A DNA stretch of 64,000 bases. It comes from Hyphomicrobiales bacterium (lineage in GTDB: Bacteria > Pseudomonadota > Alphaproteobacteria > Rhizobiales > Rhizobiaceae). Under the pieces are notes generated by a model. The model did not search any database. It saw only the letters and a program-made list of their open reading frames with translations, and was not told where the DNA came from. Location: contig UCKS01000045.1 in assembly GCA_900473045.1 (NCBI GenBank), positions 45,536-109,535 on the forward strand. The letters run 5' to 3'. A program made the translations under genes and the position numbers. Each line of letters begins with the position of its first letter. Position 1 is the first letter of the stretch. Below, one piece after another: positions 1 to 9,866 of the stretch.

Positions 1-32
1 CATGCCGTTTTCAAGCCTCCAAAATCGGCATG
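1..32 (-). terminator. Hairpin downstream of sppA, cut by the window edge
   Basis: The arms CATGCCG and CGGCATG, flanked inside by TTTT and AAAA, form an inverted repeat just past the sppA stop. It reads as a transcription terminator for sppA. The following bases lie outside the window, so the U-tract cannot be checked. Confidence 0.4.
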
Positions 33-52
33 CAAAAGGTCATCGTGTCTTT

Positions 53-1012
53 TCAGTCGCCGCCAACCTGCCAAACGGAAACCAGACCGTCAAGAAACAA
101 CTTCTCGCGACCCAATTTTTCGAGAGCGCCGAAAGACGGAAAAGCGTCATATCCCAAGGATTTGGCCACAGCAGCAGCGGCCGATCCGAGCCCAAACGGC
201 AAGGAGGAACTCGGTGCCTTCCACTCGATGACGTCCAGTCCCTTGCCAACCTTGCGGCTATCCAGGAAGGCGCGGATCTCGTCATCGCCCCCAAGCTCAT
301 CAATAAGGTTGAGCTTCAGCGCCTGGCGGCCGGTAAAGATGCGACCATCGGCAAGCTTGAGTGCCTCGTCACGCGGGATTTTCCGCCGGTCGGCCACCAG
401 ATCGACAAACCAGTTGAAGCTGTCATCGATCATCGCCTGGATCACCGCCTTCGCGTCGTCGCTCGGCGGATGGAACGGCGACGGCTCGGCTTTCAGCGGT
501 GCGGATTTGATTTCCTCCAGCGACACGCCGATCTTGTCCATCAGGTTCTTGAACTGCGGATACTGGAAGATCACGCCGATGGAGCCGGTAATCGAGCTAT
601 CCCCGGCAACGATGCGGTCGCCGGCAAGCGCAATCATATAGCCCGCCGAGGCGGCCAGGGTGCGGACATCGGAGACGACCGGCTTCTTGGCTGCCACCTT
701 GCGGATGGCCTTGAACAGCACTTCGCCGCCATAGGTGGTGCCGCCCGGCGAGGAAATGGTGACGACCAGTGCCTTGACCGCGTCGGTCTTGGCAATCGTG
801 TTCAGCCGTTCCAGCAGTTCACGGTCATCCTGGATGATGCCGGAAATATTGACGCGGGCAATATGTGGCTGGCCAAGGCCACCCATCCGGCCCGCACCGG
901 AATAGATGTAGGCGGCAACGCCCGCGCAGAGCACGAGAGCGATGGACACAAGCCGCCAGAAACCGAGCTTTCGCCGAAGTTGGCGCCGGTCGGCGATGGC
1001 AAGCTGATCCAT
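53..1012 (-). CDS. sppA: Signal peptide peptidase SppA, short S49 type
   Basis: This inner-membrane serine protease of 319 aa degrades signal peptides left after secretion. One membrane segment lies near residues 17-37 (LVSIALVLCAGVAAYIYSGA). The S49 core follows, with the nucleophile region LAASAGYMIALAGD near residue 120 and the general-base lysine region in RQALKLNLIDELGG near residue 235. The length fits the short, single-domain SppA rather than the 67 kDa form. It is divergent from lptC across about 225 bases. In many rhizobia ihfB follows sppA, but that position is outside the window. Confidence 0.93.
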   Translation of the reverse strand: MDQLAIADRRQLRRKLGFWRLVSIALVLCAGVAAYIYSGAGRMGGLGQPHIARVNISGIIQDDRELLERLNTIAKTDAVKALVVTISSPGGTTYGGEVLFKAIRKVAAKKPVVSDVRTLAASAGYMIALAGDRIVAGDSSITGSIGVIFQYPQFKNLMDKIGVSLEEIKSAPLKAEPSPFHPPSDDAKAVIQAMIDDSFNWFVDLVADRRKIPRDEALKLADGRIFTGRQALKLNLIDELGGDDEIRAFLDSRKVGKGLDVIEWKAPSSSLPFGLGSAAAAVAKSLGYDAFPSFGALEKLGREKLFLDGLVSVWQVGGD

Positions 1013-1237
1013 GATCTTTCCTCCAGTTCAGGGGCATAGGGACACACTGCCCCACGCGGAAAACGCATGGTTTAATAGCCGCAGCGCGGTCCTGTTGGAA
1101 CCCGGCTTGAACAAAATTCGCGCCTCACATTGTGGTGGAACAAAAAAATCTCCATATTCGCGCTCACTCACATCGCTTGACGGACAGGGCCTGAGTGCAT
1201 TTGCGCCGCGATGTATTTTGAATAATGGGTTTGTTTC

Positions 1238-1906
1238 ATGCTCAATGACGTGCAATTTTCCGGCGCCTTGCCGCATTCGGGGCCGGTCCTCACCGACGCC
1301 TACACGGTTGCAGCCCAGCATTCACGCCGGGTCAGACGGCTGAAAATCGTGCTCCCTTTGATCGCGGTGCTGATCGGCGCTATTTTCGTTGCCGTTTCGG
1401 TGGTGCGGGCGTTTTTGCCGGAAAACCTGACAATCGAGAACGCGACGATCGAGAACGGCAAGATCGTCATGCAGAACCCGGCGATTTCAGGTCGCAACAA
1501 GCAGGACATCAGCTATTCGATGAAGGCGAAACGGGCGCTGCAGGATATCGCCAATCCGGACATCATCACGCTTGAGACGATCCACGCGGAAATGCCCGTG
1601 AATGACACGCTGATGGCCACCGTCGAGGCGACCAGCGGCATCTATGACCGCGGCCGCAACACGCTGGATATGAACGCTCCCTTCAGCATTACCATGAACA
1701 ATGGACTGATTGCCGACTTCGAAGCGGCCTATCTCGATATCAATGCCGGCGAGATGGAAACGAAGAAGCCGATTGCAATCAGCATGAAGGGCGGTTCCAT
1801 TGTTGCACAGACGCTGAGAATGACGGATAAGGGACGCATTGTTACATTTGAAGGCATGGTGAAGGTCATCGCTGATCCCGCAACCATCCGTAAAACCGCC
1901 AACTAG
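1238..1906 (+). CDS. lptC: LPS export protein LptC
   Basis: LptC is a bitopic periplasmic protein that passes lipopolysaccharide from the LptB2FG transporter to LptA. The 222 aa product has a single transmembrane helix near residues 34-55 (IVLPLIAVLIGAIFVAVSVV) after a basic stretch (HSRRVRRLK). A beta-rich LptC/YrbK domain follows. It starts the lptC-lptA-lptB run, 15 bases before lptA. The N-terminal cytoplasmic part of about 30 residues is longer than in E. coli LptC, as is usual in alphaproteobacteria. Assignment rests on family resemblance and on the neighbours. Confidence 0.88.
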   Translation: MLNDVQFSGALPHSGPVLTDAYTVAAQHSRRVRRLKIVLPLIAVLIGAIFVAVSVVRAFLPENLTIENATIENGKIVMQNPAISGRNKQDISYSMKAKRALQDIANPDIITLETIHAEMPVNDTLMATVEATSGIYDRGRNTLDMNAPFSITMNNGLIADFEAAYLDINAGEMETKKPIAISMKGGSIVAQTLRMTDKGRIVTFEGMVKVIADPATIRKTAN

Positions 1907-1921
1907 AAAACCGGGGCACAT

Positions 1922-2482
1922 ATGTCGGCCATTTCAGCCTTTTCCTTTCGGCTTGCCGGAACAGTTATTTTCTTGAGCCTTTTTGCCAGCGCTTCCTTTT
2001 CTCCTGCCGCCGCCCAGGCGACGACGAGCAAGATGAAGGGCATGCAGCTTTCCAACAATGAACCGATCCAGATCGAAAGCGACAAGCTGGAAATCAAGGA
2101 TGCCGAAAGCAAGGCCATGTTTACCGGCAACGTGAAGGTCGTTCAGGGAACGACGACGCTGCAGGCCGGCAAGATGGTGGTTTTCTACAAGAAGGGCGGC
2201 GGCTCGATTTCCGGCGGCAATGCCGAGATCGATCGCATCGAGGTCGACCAGAAGGTATTCCTGCAATCGGGCACCCAGCAGGCGACCGCCGACACCGGCG
2301 AATTCAACATGACGGCGCAGACACTGGTGCTAAAGGGCAAGCAGGTCGTTCTGTCGGAAGGCAAGAACGTCTTCAGTGGTTGCCAGTTGAACGTCCAGAT
2401 GGATACCGGCGAGGCACAGCTCGAGGCCTGCGGCGGCCGCGTGCAGATCCAGCTCGACCCGAAGTCCCAGAAAACGAATTGA
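1922..2482 (+). CDS. lptA: LPS transport periplasmic protein LptA
   Basis: LptA forms the periplasmic bridge that carries LPS from LptC to LptD. The 186 aa protein has a signal peptide (residues 1-33, hydrophobic LAGTVIFLSLFASASF, cleavage near AAAQA). The OstA-like beta-jellyroll repeat follows, with the typical stretches PIQIESDKLEIKD and ATADTGEFNMTAQTLVLKG. It lies between lptC and lptB with short gaps, so the three genes are probably cotranscribed. Confidence 0.92.
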   Translation: MSAISAFSFRLAGTVIFLSLFASASFSPAAAQATTSKMKGMQLSNNEPIQIESDKLEIKDAESKAMFTGNVKVVQGTTTLQAGKMVVFYKKGGGSISGGNAEIDRIEVDQKVFLQSGTQQATADTGEFNMTAQTLVLKGKQVVLSEGKNVFSGCQLNVQMDTGEAQLEACGGRVQIQLDPKSQKTN

Positions 2483-2495
2483 TGCAGACGCCCAC

Positions 2496-3305
2496 GTGAA
2501 AATTCCCTTTCTTCACAATCGCAAACGCGGCGCTAAACCCGAAACCGCCGCGCCTGCCCGCGCCATCGACAAGGCGCGCTATGAAGGCACGCTGATCGCG
2601 CGCGGCTTAACCAAGGCCTATCGCGGTCGCCGGGTGGTGGACGGGGTGTCACTTGTGGTCCGCCGCGGCGAAGCCGTCGGCCTGCTTGGTCCCAACGGCG
2701 CCGGCAAGACCACCTGTTTCTACATGATCACCGGTCTTGTGCCCGTGGATGAAGGCTCGATCGAGATCAACGGCAACGACGTCACATCCATGCCGATGTA
2801 TCGCCGTGCCCGCCTGGGCGTCGGTTACCTGCCGCAGGAAGCCTCGATCTTTCGTGGCCTCACGGTGGAAGAGAATATTCGAGCCGTCCTTGAGCTTCAC
2901 GACAAGAACAGCGAACGGCGTGAAAACAAGCTCAACGAACTGCTAGGCGAATTCAATATTTCCCATTTGCGCAAATCGCCGGCTGTCGCGCTGTCCGGTG
3001 GTGAACGGCGCCGTCTGGAAATTGCCCGGGCGCTGGCCACAGACCCCACCTTCATGCTGCTCGATGAGCCCTTTGCCGGCGTCGATCCGATTTCCGTTGC
3101 CGACATCCAGGCGCTTGTGCGCCACCTGACCTCGCGTGGTATCGGCGTGCTGATCACCGACCACAATGTCCGCGAAACACTCGGCCTAATCGACCGTGCG
3201 TATATCATCCATGCTGGCGAAGTGCTGACGCATGGGCGGGCCAACGATATCGTCACCAACCCGGACGTCCGCCGCCTCTATCTCGGCGACAATTTCAGCC
3301 TTTAG
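2496..3305 (+). CDS. lptB: LPS export ABC transporter ATPase LptB
   Basis: LptB is the cytoplasmic ATPase that powers LPS extraction by LptFG. The 269 aa product shows Walker A (GPNGAGKTT, near residue 67), signature LSGGERRRLEIARAL and Walker B LLDEPFAGVDP, then the switch histidine in ITDHNVRETL. An N-terminal extension of about 30 residues precedes the usual LptB start. The start is GTG at 2496. The ATG overlapping the lptA stop at 2482 is in another frame and stops after five codons. Confidence 0.95.
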   Translation: MKIPFLHNRKRGAKPETAAPARAIDKARYEGTLIARGLTKAYRGRRVVDGVSLVVRRGEAVGLLGPNGAGKTTCFYMITGLVPVDEGSIEINGNDVTSMPMYRRARLGVGYLPQEASIFRGLTVEENIRAVLELHDKNSERRENKLNELLGEFNISHLRKSPAVALSGGERRRLEIARALATDPTFMLLDEPFAGVDPISVADIQALVRHLTSRGIGVLITDHNVRETLGLIDRAYIIHAGEVLTHGRANDIVTNPDVRRLYLGDNFSL

Positions 3306-3697
3306 CACCCGCATTCACCGGCAGAGTCCATGAAACCGGCGGCTGCAGACGAAATCCTGCCGCTTCTGGGACAGGTTTTACTTGACCGGCAACGGGAATT
3401 GCGCAAGTTTTTCCTGCCGGAAGAGACGGCATCGCGCGGCATTCTTTCTGGCCTGCTGCATGCATTTGCAGTCCGCAGCAAAAAGCCTTCGATAGGAGTG
3501 GGTTTGCGCGGTTCGCTTATATGAGGCGCCCCTTGCACATAAAATGCGCCGCAGGTCCGATATTCACCTTATTTTCCGCTGGCGCTTGACCAAACCACTT
3601 TAATAAGCAATTTTTGGGCCAGTTGACGAACTGGCATTTTCACCCCCTCGAAAAGATGAGAGCCGGCTCCGATCATCAAGGGGAGTTTTGCGTCAGA
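3306..3697 (+). other. Long intergenic region before rpoN
   Basis: This 392-base gap separates lptB from the rpoN start at 3698. It contains an open frame of 64 codons (3330-3524) with no recognisable family. The stretch around 3580-3610 is AT-richer and is the likely place for an rpoN promoter. A small hairpin CCAGTT-gacg-AACTGG lies at 3617-3632. No consensus promoter could be fixed. Confidence 0.3.
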
Positions 3698-5272
<1,575 letters not shown>

Positions 5273-5566
5273 CCATTTGCAGCGCATGACCGCAACCTCA
5301 CAAATTACCCGTACTTATCCCCGATATCCCGGCAATCGGCAGGCTTTGGGTCGCGAATTCTTGTTTTCTTAACTGTTTCGTTGACTCCGGGAACAACCGG
5401 TAGTATGAGGCGGCCGCAATGAGTACGGGCATAGAGCCTGCTTAAGCATATCCCTCCAAATCCAGGCCGTTCTGACGCAAATTTGTTTTGCGTGCGTGAA
5501 GTGCTTGGATGACGGATGCGGTTGGAATAGACTGGCTACGCAAATCACGAAAAGAGAGGAAACTCC

Positions 5567-6142
5567 ATGAGTGTGCGTGTATCCGGTAAACATATGGAAA
5601 TCGGCGAAACGTTTCGTCTGCGGATCGAAGATCAGATAGAACAAGCCGTAACCAAATATTTTGACGGAGGATATTCAAGCCAAGTCACTGTGGAAAAGTC
5701 TGGATCCCGCTTCAGCGCCGATTGCAAGATTCACCTCGATTCTGGTGCTGCCTTGCAGGCGAGCGGCGAAGCGAACGACCCGCAAGCTGCGTTTGACGCA
5801 GCGTCGGAACGGATTGCCAAGCGCATCCGCCGTTACAAGCGGAAGCTCAAGGACCACCACAATGGCAATGGCCATGCTGGATTTGCGGAAGTAGCCTACA
5901 CCGTGATGGATTCTGTGCCCGACGAAGACGATGAGCTTCCGGACAATTATGCACCGACGATCGTGGCGGAGAGCTCAAAACAACTGAAGACGATGTCTGT
6001 CGCAAACGCCGTCATGGCGCTCGACATGACGGATGACCCCGTTCTGATGTTCCGTAGTCCTGGCAATGAACAGTTGAATATCGTCTATCGACGCAACGAT
6101 GGAAACATTGGCTGGATCGACGCAGCCAATATAAAGAGCTAA
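5567..6142 (+). CDS. hpf: Long-form ribosome hibernation promoting factor
   Basis: HPF binds idle 70S ribosomes and promotes 100S dimers in stationary phase. The 191 aa length is the long form. The N-terminal S30AE domain (residues 1-105, beginning MSVRVSGKHMEIGETF) is joined by an acidic linker to a C-terminal dimerisation domain (residues 130-190, with NAVMALDMTDDPVLMFRSPG). A Shine-Dalgarno sequence AGAGAGGAAAC precedes the ATG. The upstream 294-base gap holds no gene. A clear terminator follows at 6151-6192, so hpf can be transcribed apart from ptsN. Confidence 0.94.
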   Translation: MSVRVSGKHMEIGETFRLRIEDQIEQAVTKYFDGGYSSQVTVEKSGSRFSADCKIHLDSGAALQASGEANDPQAAFDAASERIAKRIRRYKRKLKDHHNGNGHAGFAEVAYTVMDSVPDEDDELPDNYAPTIVAESSKQLKTMSVANAVMALDMTDDPVLMFRSPGNEQLNIVYRRNDGNIGWIDAANIKS

Positions 6143-6150
6143 GTGGATGA

Positions 6151-6192
6151 TGTCCCGGGCCGGTCAGCCGGTTCGGGACAGTCTGCTTTTTT
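6151..6192 (+). terminator. Rho-independent terminator after hpf
   Basis: The outer arms TGTCCCG and CGGGACA, with an inner CCGG/CCGG-rich stem, form a strong GC hairpin. A T-rich tail (GCTTTTTTC) follows within a few bases. It lies nine bases after the hpf stop codon. Confidence 0.8.
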
Positions 6193-6319
6193 CTGGTGGT
6201 TTACGCATGGAAGACCGTTGACGGTCCGCCGGTAAAGCGCCGAGAGAAAGATGGATGGGGACCGCCGCCCGGCATTTTGCCGGACGATGCGGTTTCTACC
6301 TGCGAACGAGGACAAAAGA

Positions 6320-6784
6320 ATGGCATTGGCAGGCTTGCTGCAGCAGAATGCGATACTTCCGGCCATGAAGGCCAATTCGAAGAAGCAGTTGCTTCAGGAA
6401 TTGGCGGCAAAAGCATCCAAGATCACTGATCTACCCGAACGGGAAATTTTCGACGTTATCCTTCAGCGCGAACGACTGGGCTCGACCGGTGTCGGCAACG
6501 GCATTGCCATTCCGCATGGCAAGCTCGGGCATCTGTCGTCGATCGTCGGCATTTTTGCGCGCCTGGAATCGCCGGTCGATTTCGAAGCGCTGGACGACCA
6601 GCCGGTCGATCTGGTCTTTCTGCTGCTCGCGCCGGAAGGCGCCGGTGCCGATCACCTGAAGGCATTGTCGCGGATTGCGCGCGTGCTGCGTGACCCGGAA
6701 ATGGTTGCCCGGCTGCGCGCAACGGATTCCGCCTCCGCCATCTACGCTTTCCTCAGCGACGACCAGGCCTCCAACGCGGCCTGA
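6320..6784 (+). CDS. ptsN: Nitrogen regulatory EIIA-Ntr protein PtsN
   Basis: PtsN is the terminal phosphoacceptor of the nitrogen phosphotransferase system. It regulates potassium transport, nitrogen and carbon functions by protein contact. The 154 aa EIIA type-2 domain shows the active-site histidine in GIAIPHGKL (residue about 66) and the conserved PVDLVFLLLAPEGAGADHLKAL region. The start at ATG 6320 (MALAGLLQQNAILP) matches the family. An earlier in-frame start at 6251 would add 23 unsupported residues. Confidence 0.93.
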   Translation: MALAGLLQQNAILPAMKANSKKQLLQELAAKASKITDLPEREIFDVILQRERLGSTGVGNGIAIPHGKLGHLSSIVGIFARLESPVDFEALDDQPVDLVFLLLAPEGAGADHLKALSRIARVLRDPEMVARLRATDSASAIYAFLSDDQASNAA

Positions 6785-6792
6785 TAAGATCG

Positions 6793-6819
6793 CCTCAATA
6801 CAGTTTGTGCTGATTGAGG
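6793..6819. terminator. Hairpin between convergent ptsN and luxR genes
   Basis: CCTCAATACAG pairs with CTGATTGAGG (one bulged base) across a short loop. It lies eight bases after the ptsN stop and overlaps the last codons of the convergent LuxR gene. It could terminate both transcripts, although there is no clear T-tract. Confidence 0.35.
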
Positions 6820-7622
6820 TGATCGATGAAGATGCGAAACAGCTCCGCCTGGCTGGAAATGGCCAGGCGCTTGTAGATGTTCTTGCGGTGAATCCGCACC
6901 GTGCCCTCCGAAATACCGATGCTTTCCCCGATCGACGCATTGCTGTGGCCGCGCAGGATGAGCCGCACGATATTGCGCTGCTGCAGCGTCAGCCGGTCGG
7001 CGCAAAGCCTGCCGAACGCCTCCTCCATCAGATCGTCCCGCCCGGCGTGTGGAAATGCTCGGTTCGCCTCGCGTTTCCACGTTGAGCGGATGACCGCCCG
7101 CACGATCGGTTCGTAGGCGCGCAGGTTTTCCAACTCGGCATCGCTGAAGCCCAGATGGCCTTTGACGCGCATCAGCGAATAGGTGGCCGTGACGCCGCCT
7201 TCCAGCGGCACCAGAAAGCCGATCTCCTCGACCAGCGAGCCCTCTTCCGTCGAGACGCAGGGATGGACTTCGCGCGAGGTGCTGAACTGCGTGTCGAAAA
7301 AATGATCCGGGGCGAGATCACGCATCCGCCAGAGCCCGGCAGGGTGGCGGTTGTTGCAGGCGACATAGAAGGGATCGAGCAGATAGGCGCCGCCGAGATA
7401 GGCCGCCCAGGCCTTTGGCGCCACGTGGCGGGTGTAGCCGTCATGCAGGAGCAGCGGCCGCGCATCATAGGGAAAGACGAAGACGCCGGAGAGATCGAAC
7501 ACCGCCACATGTCGCAGCATCGTATCGAGCGCCTCCCCGAATCCGGGCGTCGAGAGACCATCAATCAGGGCGGCAATCTGGCGGGATTCTTCTGGGCGCA
7601 AAGCAGGGCTTTCATTCTTCAA
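6795..7622 (-). CDS. LuxR-family transcriptional regulator
   Basis: A 275 aa DNA-binding regulator. The C-terminal 60 residues are a LuxR/GerE helix-turn-helix (RLTLQQRNIVRLILRGHSNA ... GISEGTVRIHRKNIYKRL). The N-terminal 190 residues are an unrecognised sensory domain, not an obvious response-regulator receiver. The frame opens with TTG at 7622 and no in-frame ATG lies near, so the exact start is uncertain. The gene is divergent from the SDR-oxidase-ThDP cassette and very probably controls it. A TATCCC-TTAT-GGGATA dyad lies in the divergent gap. Confidence 0.85.
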   Translation of the reverse strand: MKNESPALRPEESRQIAALIDGLSTPGFGEALDTMLRHVAVFDLSGVFVFPYDARPLLLHDGYTRHVAPKAWAAYLGGAYLLDPFYVACNNRHPAGLWRMRDLAPDHFFDTQFSTSREVHPCVSTEEGSLVEEIGFLVPLEGGVTATYSLMRVKGHLGFSDAELENLRAYEPIVRAVIRSTWKREANRAFPHAGRDDLMEEAFGRLCADRLTLQQRNIVRLILRGHSNASIGESIGISEGTVRIHRKNIYKRLAISSQAELFRIFIDHLNQHKLY

Positions 7623-7628
7623 GCGATC

Positions 7629-7644
7629 TATCCCTTATGGGATA
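7629..7644. promoter_or_regulatory. Candidate operator dyad in the LuxR/SDR divergent gap
   Basis: TATCCC-TTAT-GGGATA is a perfect six-base inverted repeat in the 82-base gap between the LuxR-type gene and the SDR gene. It overlaps the probable ribosome-binding region of the regulator gene. A LuxR-type dimer site would fit, but nothing here proves which protein binds. Confidence 0.4.
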
Positions 7645-7704
7645 TCGACAGCCCCCTGTCCGTCAACAATAATCCCCGGAAAGACATCAGCGAGGAGAAC
7701 GGCG

Positions 7705-8472
7705 ATGGCAGGCAGACTTTCCGGAAAGACCGCGTTGATCAGTGGAGGGGCCGGAGGATGCGGCCTTGCCGCCTCCCAGTTGTTTGCCCGCGAAGGCGCC
7801 CGGGTCGGCATTGTCGATCTGCCGCGCAGCAAGGGTGAAGACGTTGCCGCCGCGATCCGCGCCGAGGGTGGACAGGCCTTCTTCGCACCGGCGGATGTTT
7901 CAGTCTCTTCCGAGGTCAAAGCGGCCGTCAAGGCGGTGGAAGACACGTTCGGGGCAATCACCGTGCTGTTCAATCATGCCGGCATTCTGGCGGTCGGGCC
8001 GTTTCTGGAAACGGAAGAGGACGAGTGGGACCGGCTGATGGCCGTCAACGTGCGCTCGATGTTCCTGATGACCAAGGCCGTATTGCCCGGCATGCTGGCG
8101 GCCGGTGGCGGCAGCATCGTTTCGACCTCGTCGATCTCGGCCGTCGCCGCGACGCCGATGGAGGTGCTCTACGATACGACCAAGGGCGCCTGCCACATGT
8201 TTGCCCGGGCAATCGCTGTGGAATTCCGCGACCGTGGTATCCGCTCCAATGCCGTCTGCCCGGGCTTCATCGCCACCGATCACGGCAAGCGCGAACTGGT
8301 CGGCCTTGCCAAATATGGCGTCGATGTTTCCGATGCGGCGATCGCCGCCCAGCAGGGGCGAATGTGCGATCCGATGGAGGTGGCGCAGGCTGCGCTGTTC
8401 CTCGCCAGCGACGAATCCAGCTTCGTCAACGGCACGCATCTGTTCGTCGATAACTGCTTCACCGCGATGTGA
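7705..8472 (+). CDS. SDR family NAD(P)-dependent oxidoreductase
   Basis: A classical short-chain dehydrogenase/reductase of 255 aa. The cofactor loop is GGAGGCGLAA (residues 11-20), then NHAG near residue 91, the catalytic Ser in STSSISAV and YDTTK with the catalytic Tyr/Lys near residue 157, and the PG motif after VCPGFIATD. The substrate is unknown. The ATG follows GAGGAGAACGGCG. The next gene, a flavin oxidase, starts 23 bases later, so the two are probably cotranscribed and may act in sequence on one hydroxylated substrate. Confidence 0.92.
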   Translation: MAGRLSGKTALISGGAGGCGLAASQLFAREGARVGIVDLPRSKGEDVAAAIRAEGGQAFFAPADVSVSSEVKAAVKAVEDTFGAITVLFNHAGILAVGPFLETEEDEWDRLMAVNVRSMFLMTKAVLPGMLAAGGGSIVSTSSISAVAATPMEVLYDTTKGACHMFARAIAVEFRDRGIRSNAVCPGFIATDHGKRELVGLAKYGVDVSDAAIAAQQGRMCDPMEVAQAALFLASDESSFVNGTHLFVDNCFTAM

Positions 8473-8495
8473 AGACCAAAGGGGAGAACGAAACC

Positions 8496-9731
8496 ATGAT
8501 GGAATCAGGCGGTCACTGGCGCAACTGGGTGGGAAATCAATCGTGCATCGTTAGGCACCGGGGCGCTCCGGACAGCGAGGCGGCACTGGCGAATATGGTG
8601 CGCGAGGCAACCTCGAACGGATTGAACGTGCGCTGCGCCGGTTCGGGCCACTCGTTCACGCCGGTGGCCCTGACCAGCGGACTGCACCTCACGCTCTCGG
8701 GCCTGCAGGGTATCACCAATATCGACACGGCGCGCAAACGCGTCTCCGTCCATGCCGGCACGACGATCAACACGCTCGGCAAGGCCTTGAAGCGCAGCGG
8801 CCTGTCGATGATCAACCAGGGCGATATCGACAGCCAGGCGCTGGCAGGCGCGCTGACCACCGGCACGCACGGTACCGGCCTCACGCTGGGCAACATGGCC
8901 TCGCAGATCGTCGGCATGCGGCTGGTGCAGCCGGACGGCAGCATTCTCGCCATCGATGACAGCGAACCGGACATGCTGAACGCCGCCCGCGTGTCCATCG
9001 GCATGCTCGGCGTCATCTCCGAAATCACCCTGCAGGTGATGGACAGCTACAATCTGCATGAAAAACTGTGGCGCTGCACCTTTGACGAATGCATGGAGCA
9101 ACACGACGATCTGGCCGCCACCCACCGGCATTTCGGCTTCTTCTGGTGCCCCGTGCCGGAAAGCCGCCATTGTTACTGCCTGCCCGACACGTCTTCGGTT
9201 TCGACCACGGCAAGCCTCTCCGATGTCTGCGAGATGAAGACGATCGACATCACCGATGCGCCACCGATGGAAAGTGCGTTCGAGAAGATCGCCTATTCCT
9301 CGGAAATCTACCCGATCGAATATGTGCCGAACTTCCACGAGCTGGAATATGCCGTGCCGGTCAAATACGGCAAGCAGGCCTGCACCGAGGTGCGCAAGCT
9401 GATGCTGGAGAAACACCCGACCTGCATCTACCCGATCGAGTACCGTTTCACCGCCGGCGATGGCGGCTGGATCAGCCCGTTCTTCGAGCAGGATTCGATC
9501 ACGCTCTCGGTCTCGGGCCAGCCGGGCACGGACTATTGGAACTACCTCAAGGATGTCGACGATATCCTGCGCCAGTTCGGCTCACGCCCGCATTGGGGCA
9601 AGCTGCATTTTCTGGGCGCCGAGGATGTGACGGCGCTCTATCCCCGCGCTGCGGATTTCCGGGCGCTCCGCAACAAGCTCGACCCGGAAGGCCGGTTCTT
9701 GAACGATCACCTGAAGCAATTGTTTGGGTAA
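8496..9731 (+). CDS. FAD-linked oxidase, aldonolactone oxidase-like
   Basis: A 411 aa flavoprotein of the VAO superfamily. The N-terminal FAD-binding type 4 domain shows VRCAGSGHSFTPVALTSG and GALTTGTHGTGLTLGNMAS. The C-terminal domain is of the D-arabinono-1,4-lactone oxidase type (HWGKLHFL near residue 375, close to the HWxK motif of aldonolactone and alditol oxidases). Expected chemistry is oxidation of a sugar lactone or polyol with release of H2O2. The ATG at 8496 follows AAGGGGAG. A start at 8469 would overlap the SDR gene and lacks such a site. Confidence 0.88.
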   Translation: MMESGGHWRNWVGNQSCIVRHRGAPDSEAALANMVREATSNGLNVRCAGSGHSFTPVALTSGLHLTLSGLQGITNIDTARKRVSVHAGTTINTLGKALKRSGLSMINQGDIDSQALAGALTTGTHGTGLTLGNMASQIVGMRLVQPDGSILAIDDSEPDMLNAARVSIGMLGVISEITLQVMDSYNLHEKLWRCTFDECMEQHDDLAATHRHFGFFWCPVPESRHCYCLPDTSSVSTTASLSDVCEMKTIDITDAPPMESAFEKIAYSSEIYPIEYVPNFHELEYAVPVKYGKQACTEVRKLMLEKHPTCIYPIEYRFTAGDGGWISPFFEQDSITLSVSGQPGTDYWNYLKDVDDILRQFGSRPHWGKLHFLGAEDVTALYPRAADFRALRNKLDPEGRFLNDHLKQLFG

Positions 9732-9866
9732 TATTATGCAGTCTGGCCGTCGCGACAGACGATGCACTGCCACGCAAATTGTTGGGAGACGGTGTGCGTG
9801 GTAGAAAAAAGCTGGCGCTCATCGTTCTTGAGCGTTCACGCGGAATGGGCGGATGGGAGGCTGACC

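Noticed and set aside
3330..3524. A 64-codon frame between lptB and rpoN
   Set aside because: No recognised family and no clear ribosome-binding site; kept only as a remark in the intergenic entry.
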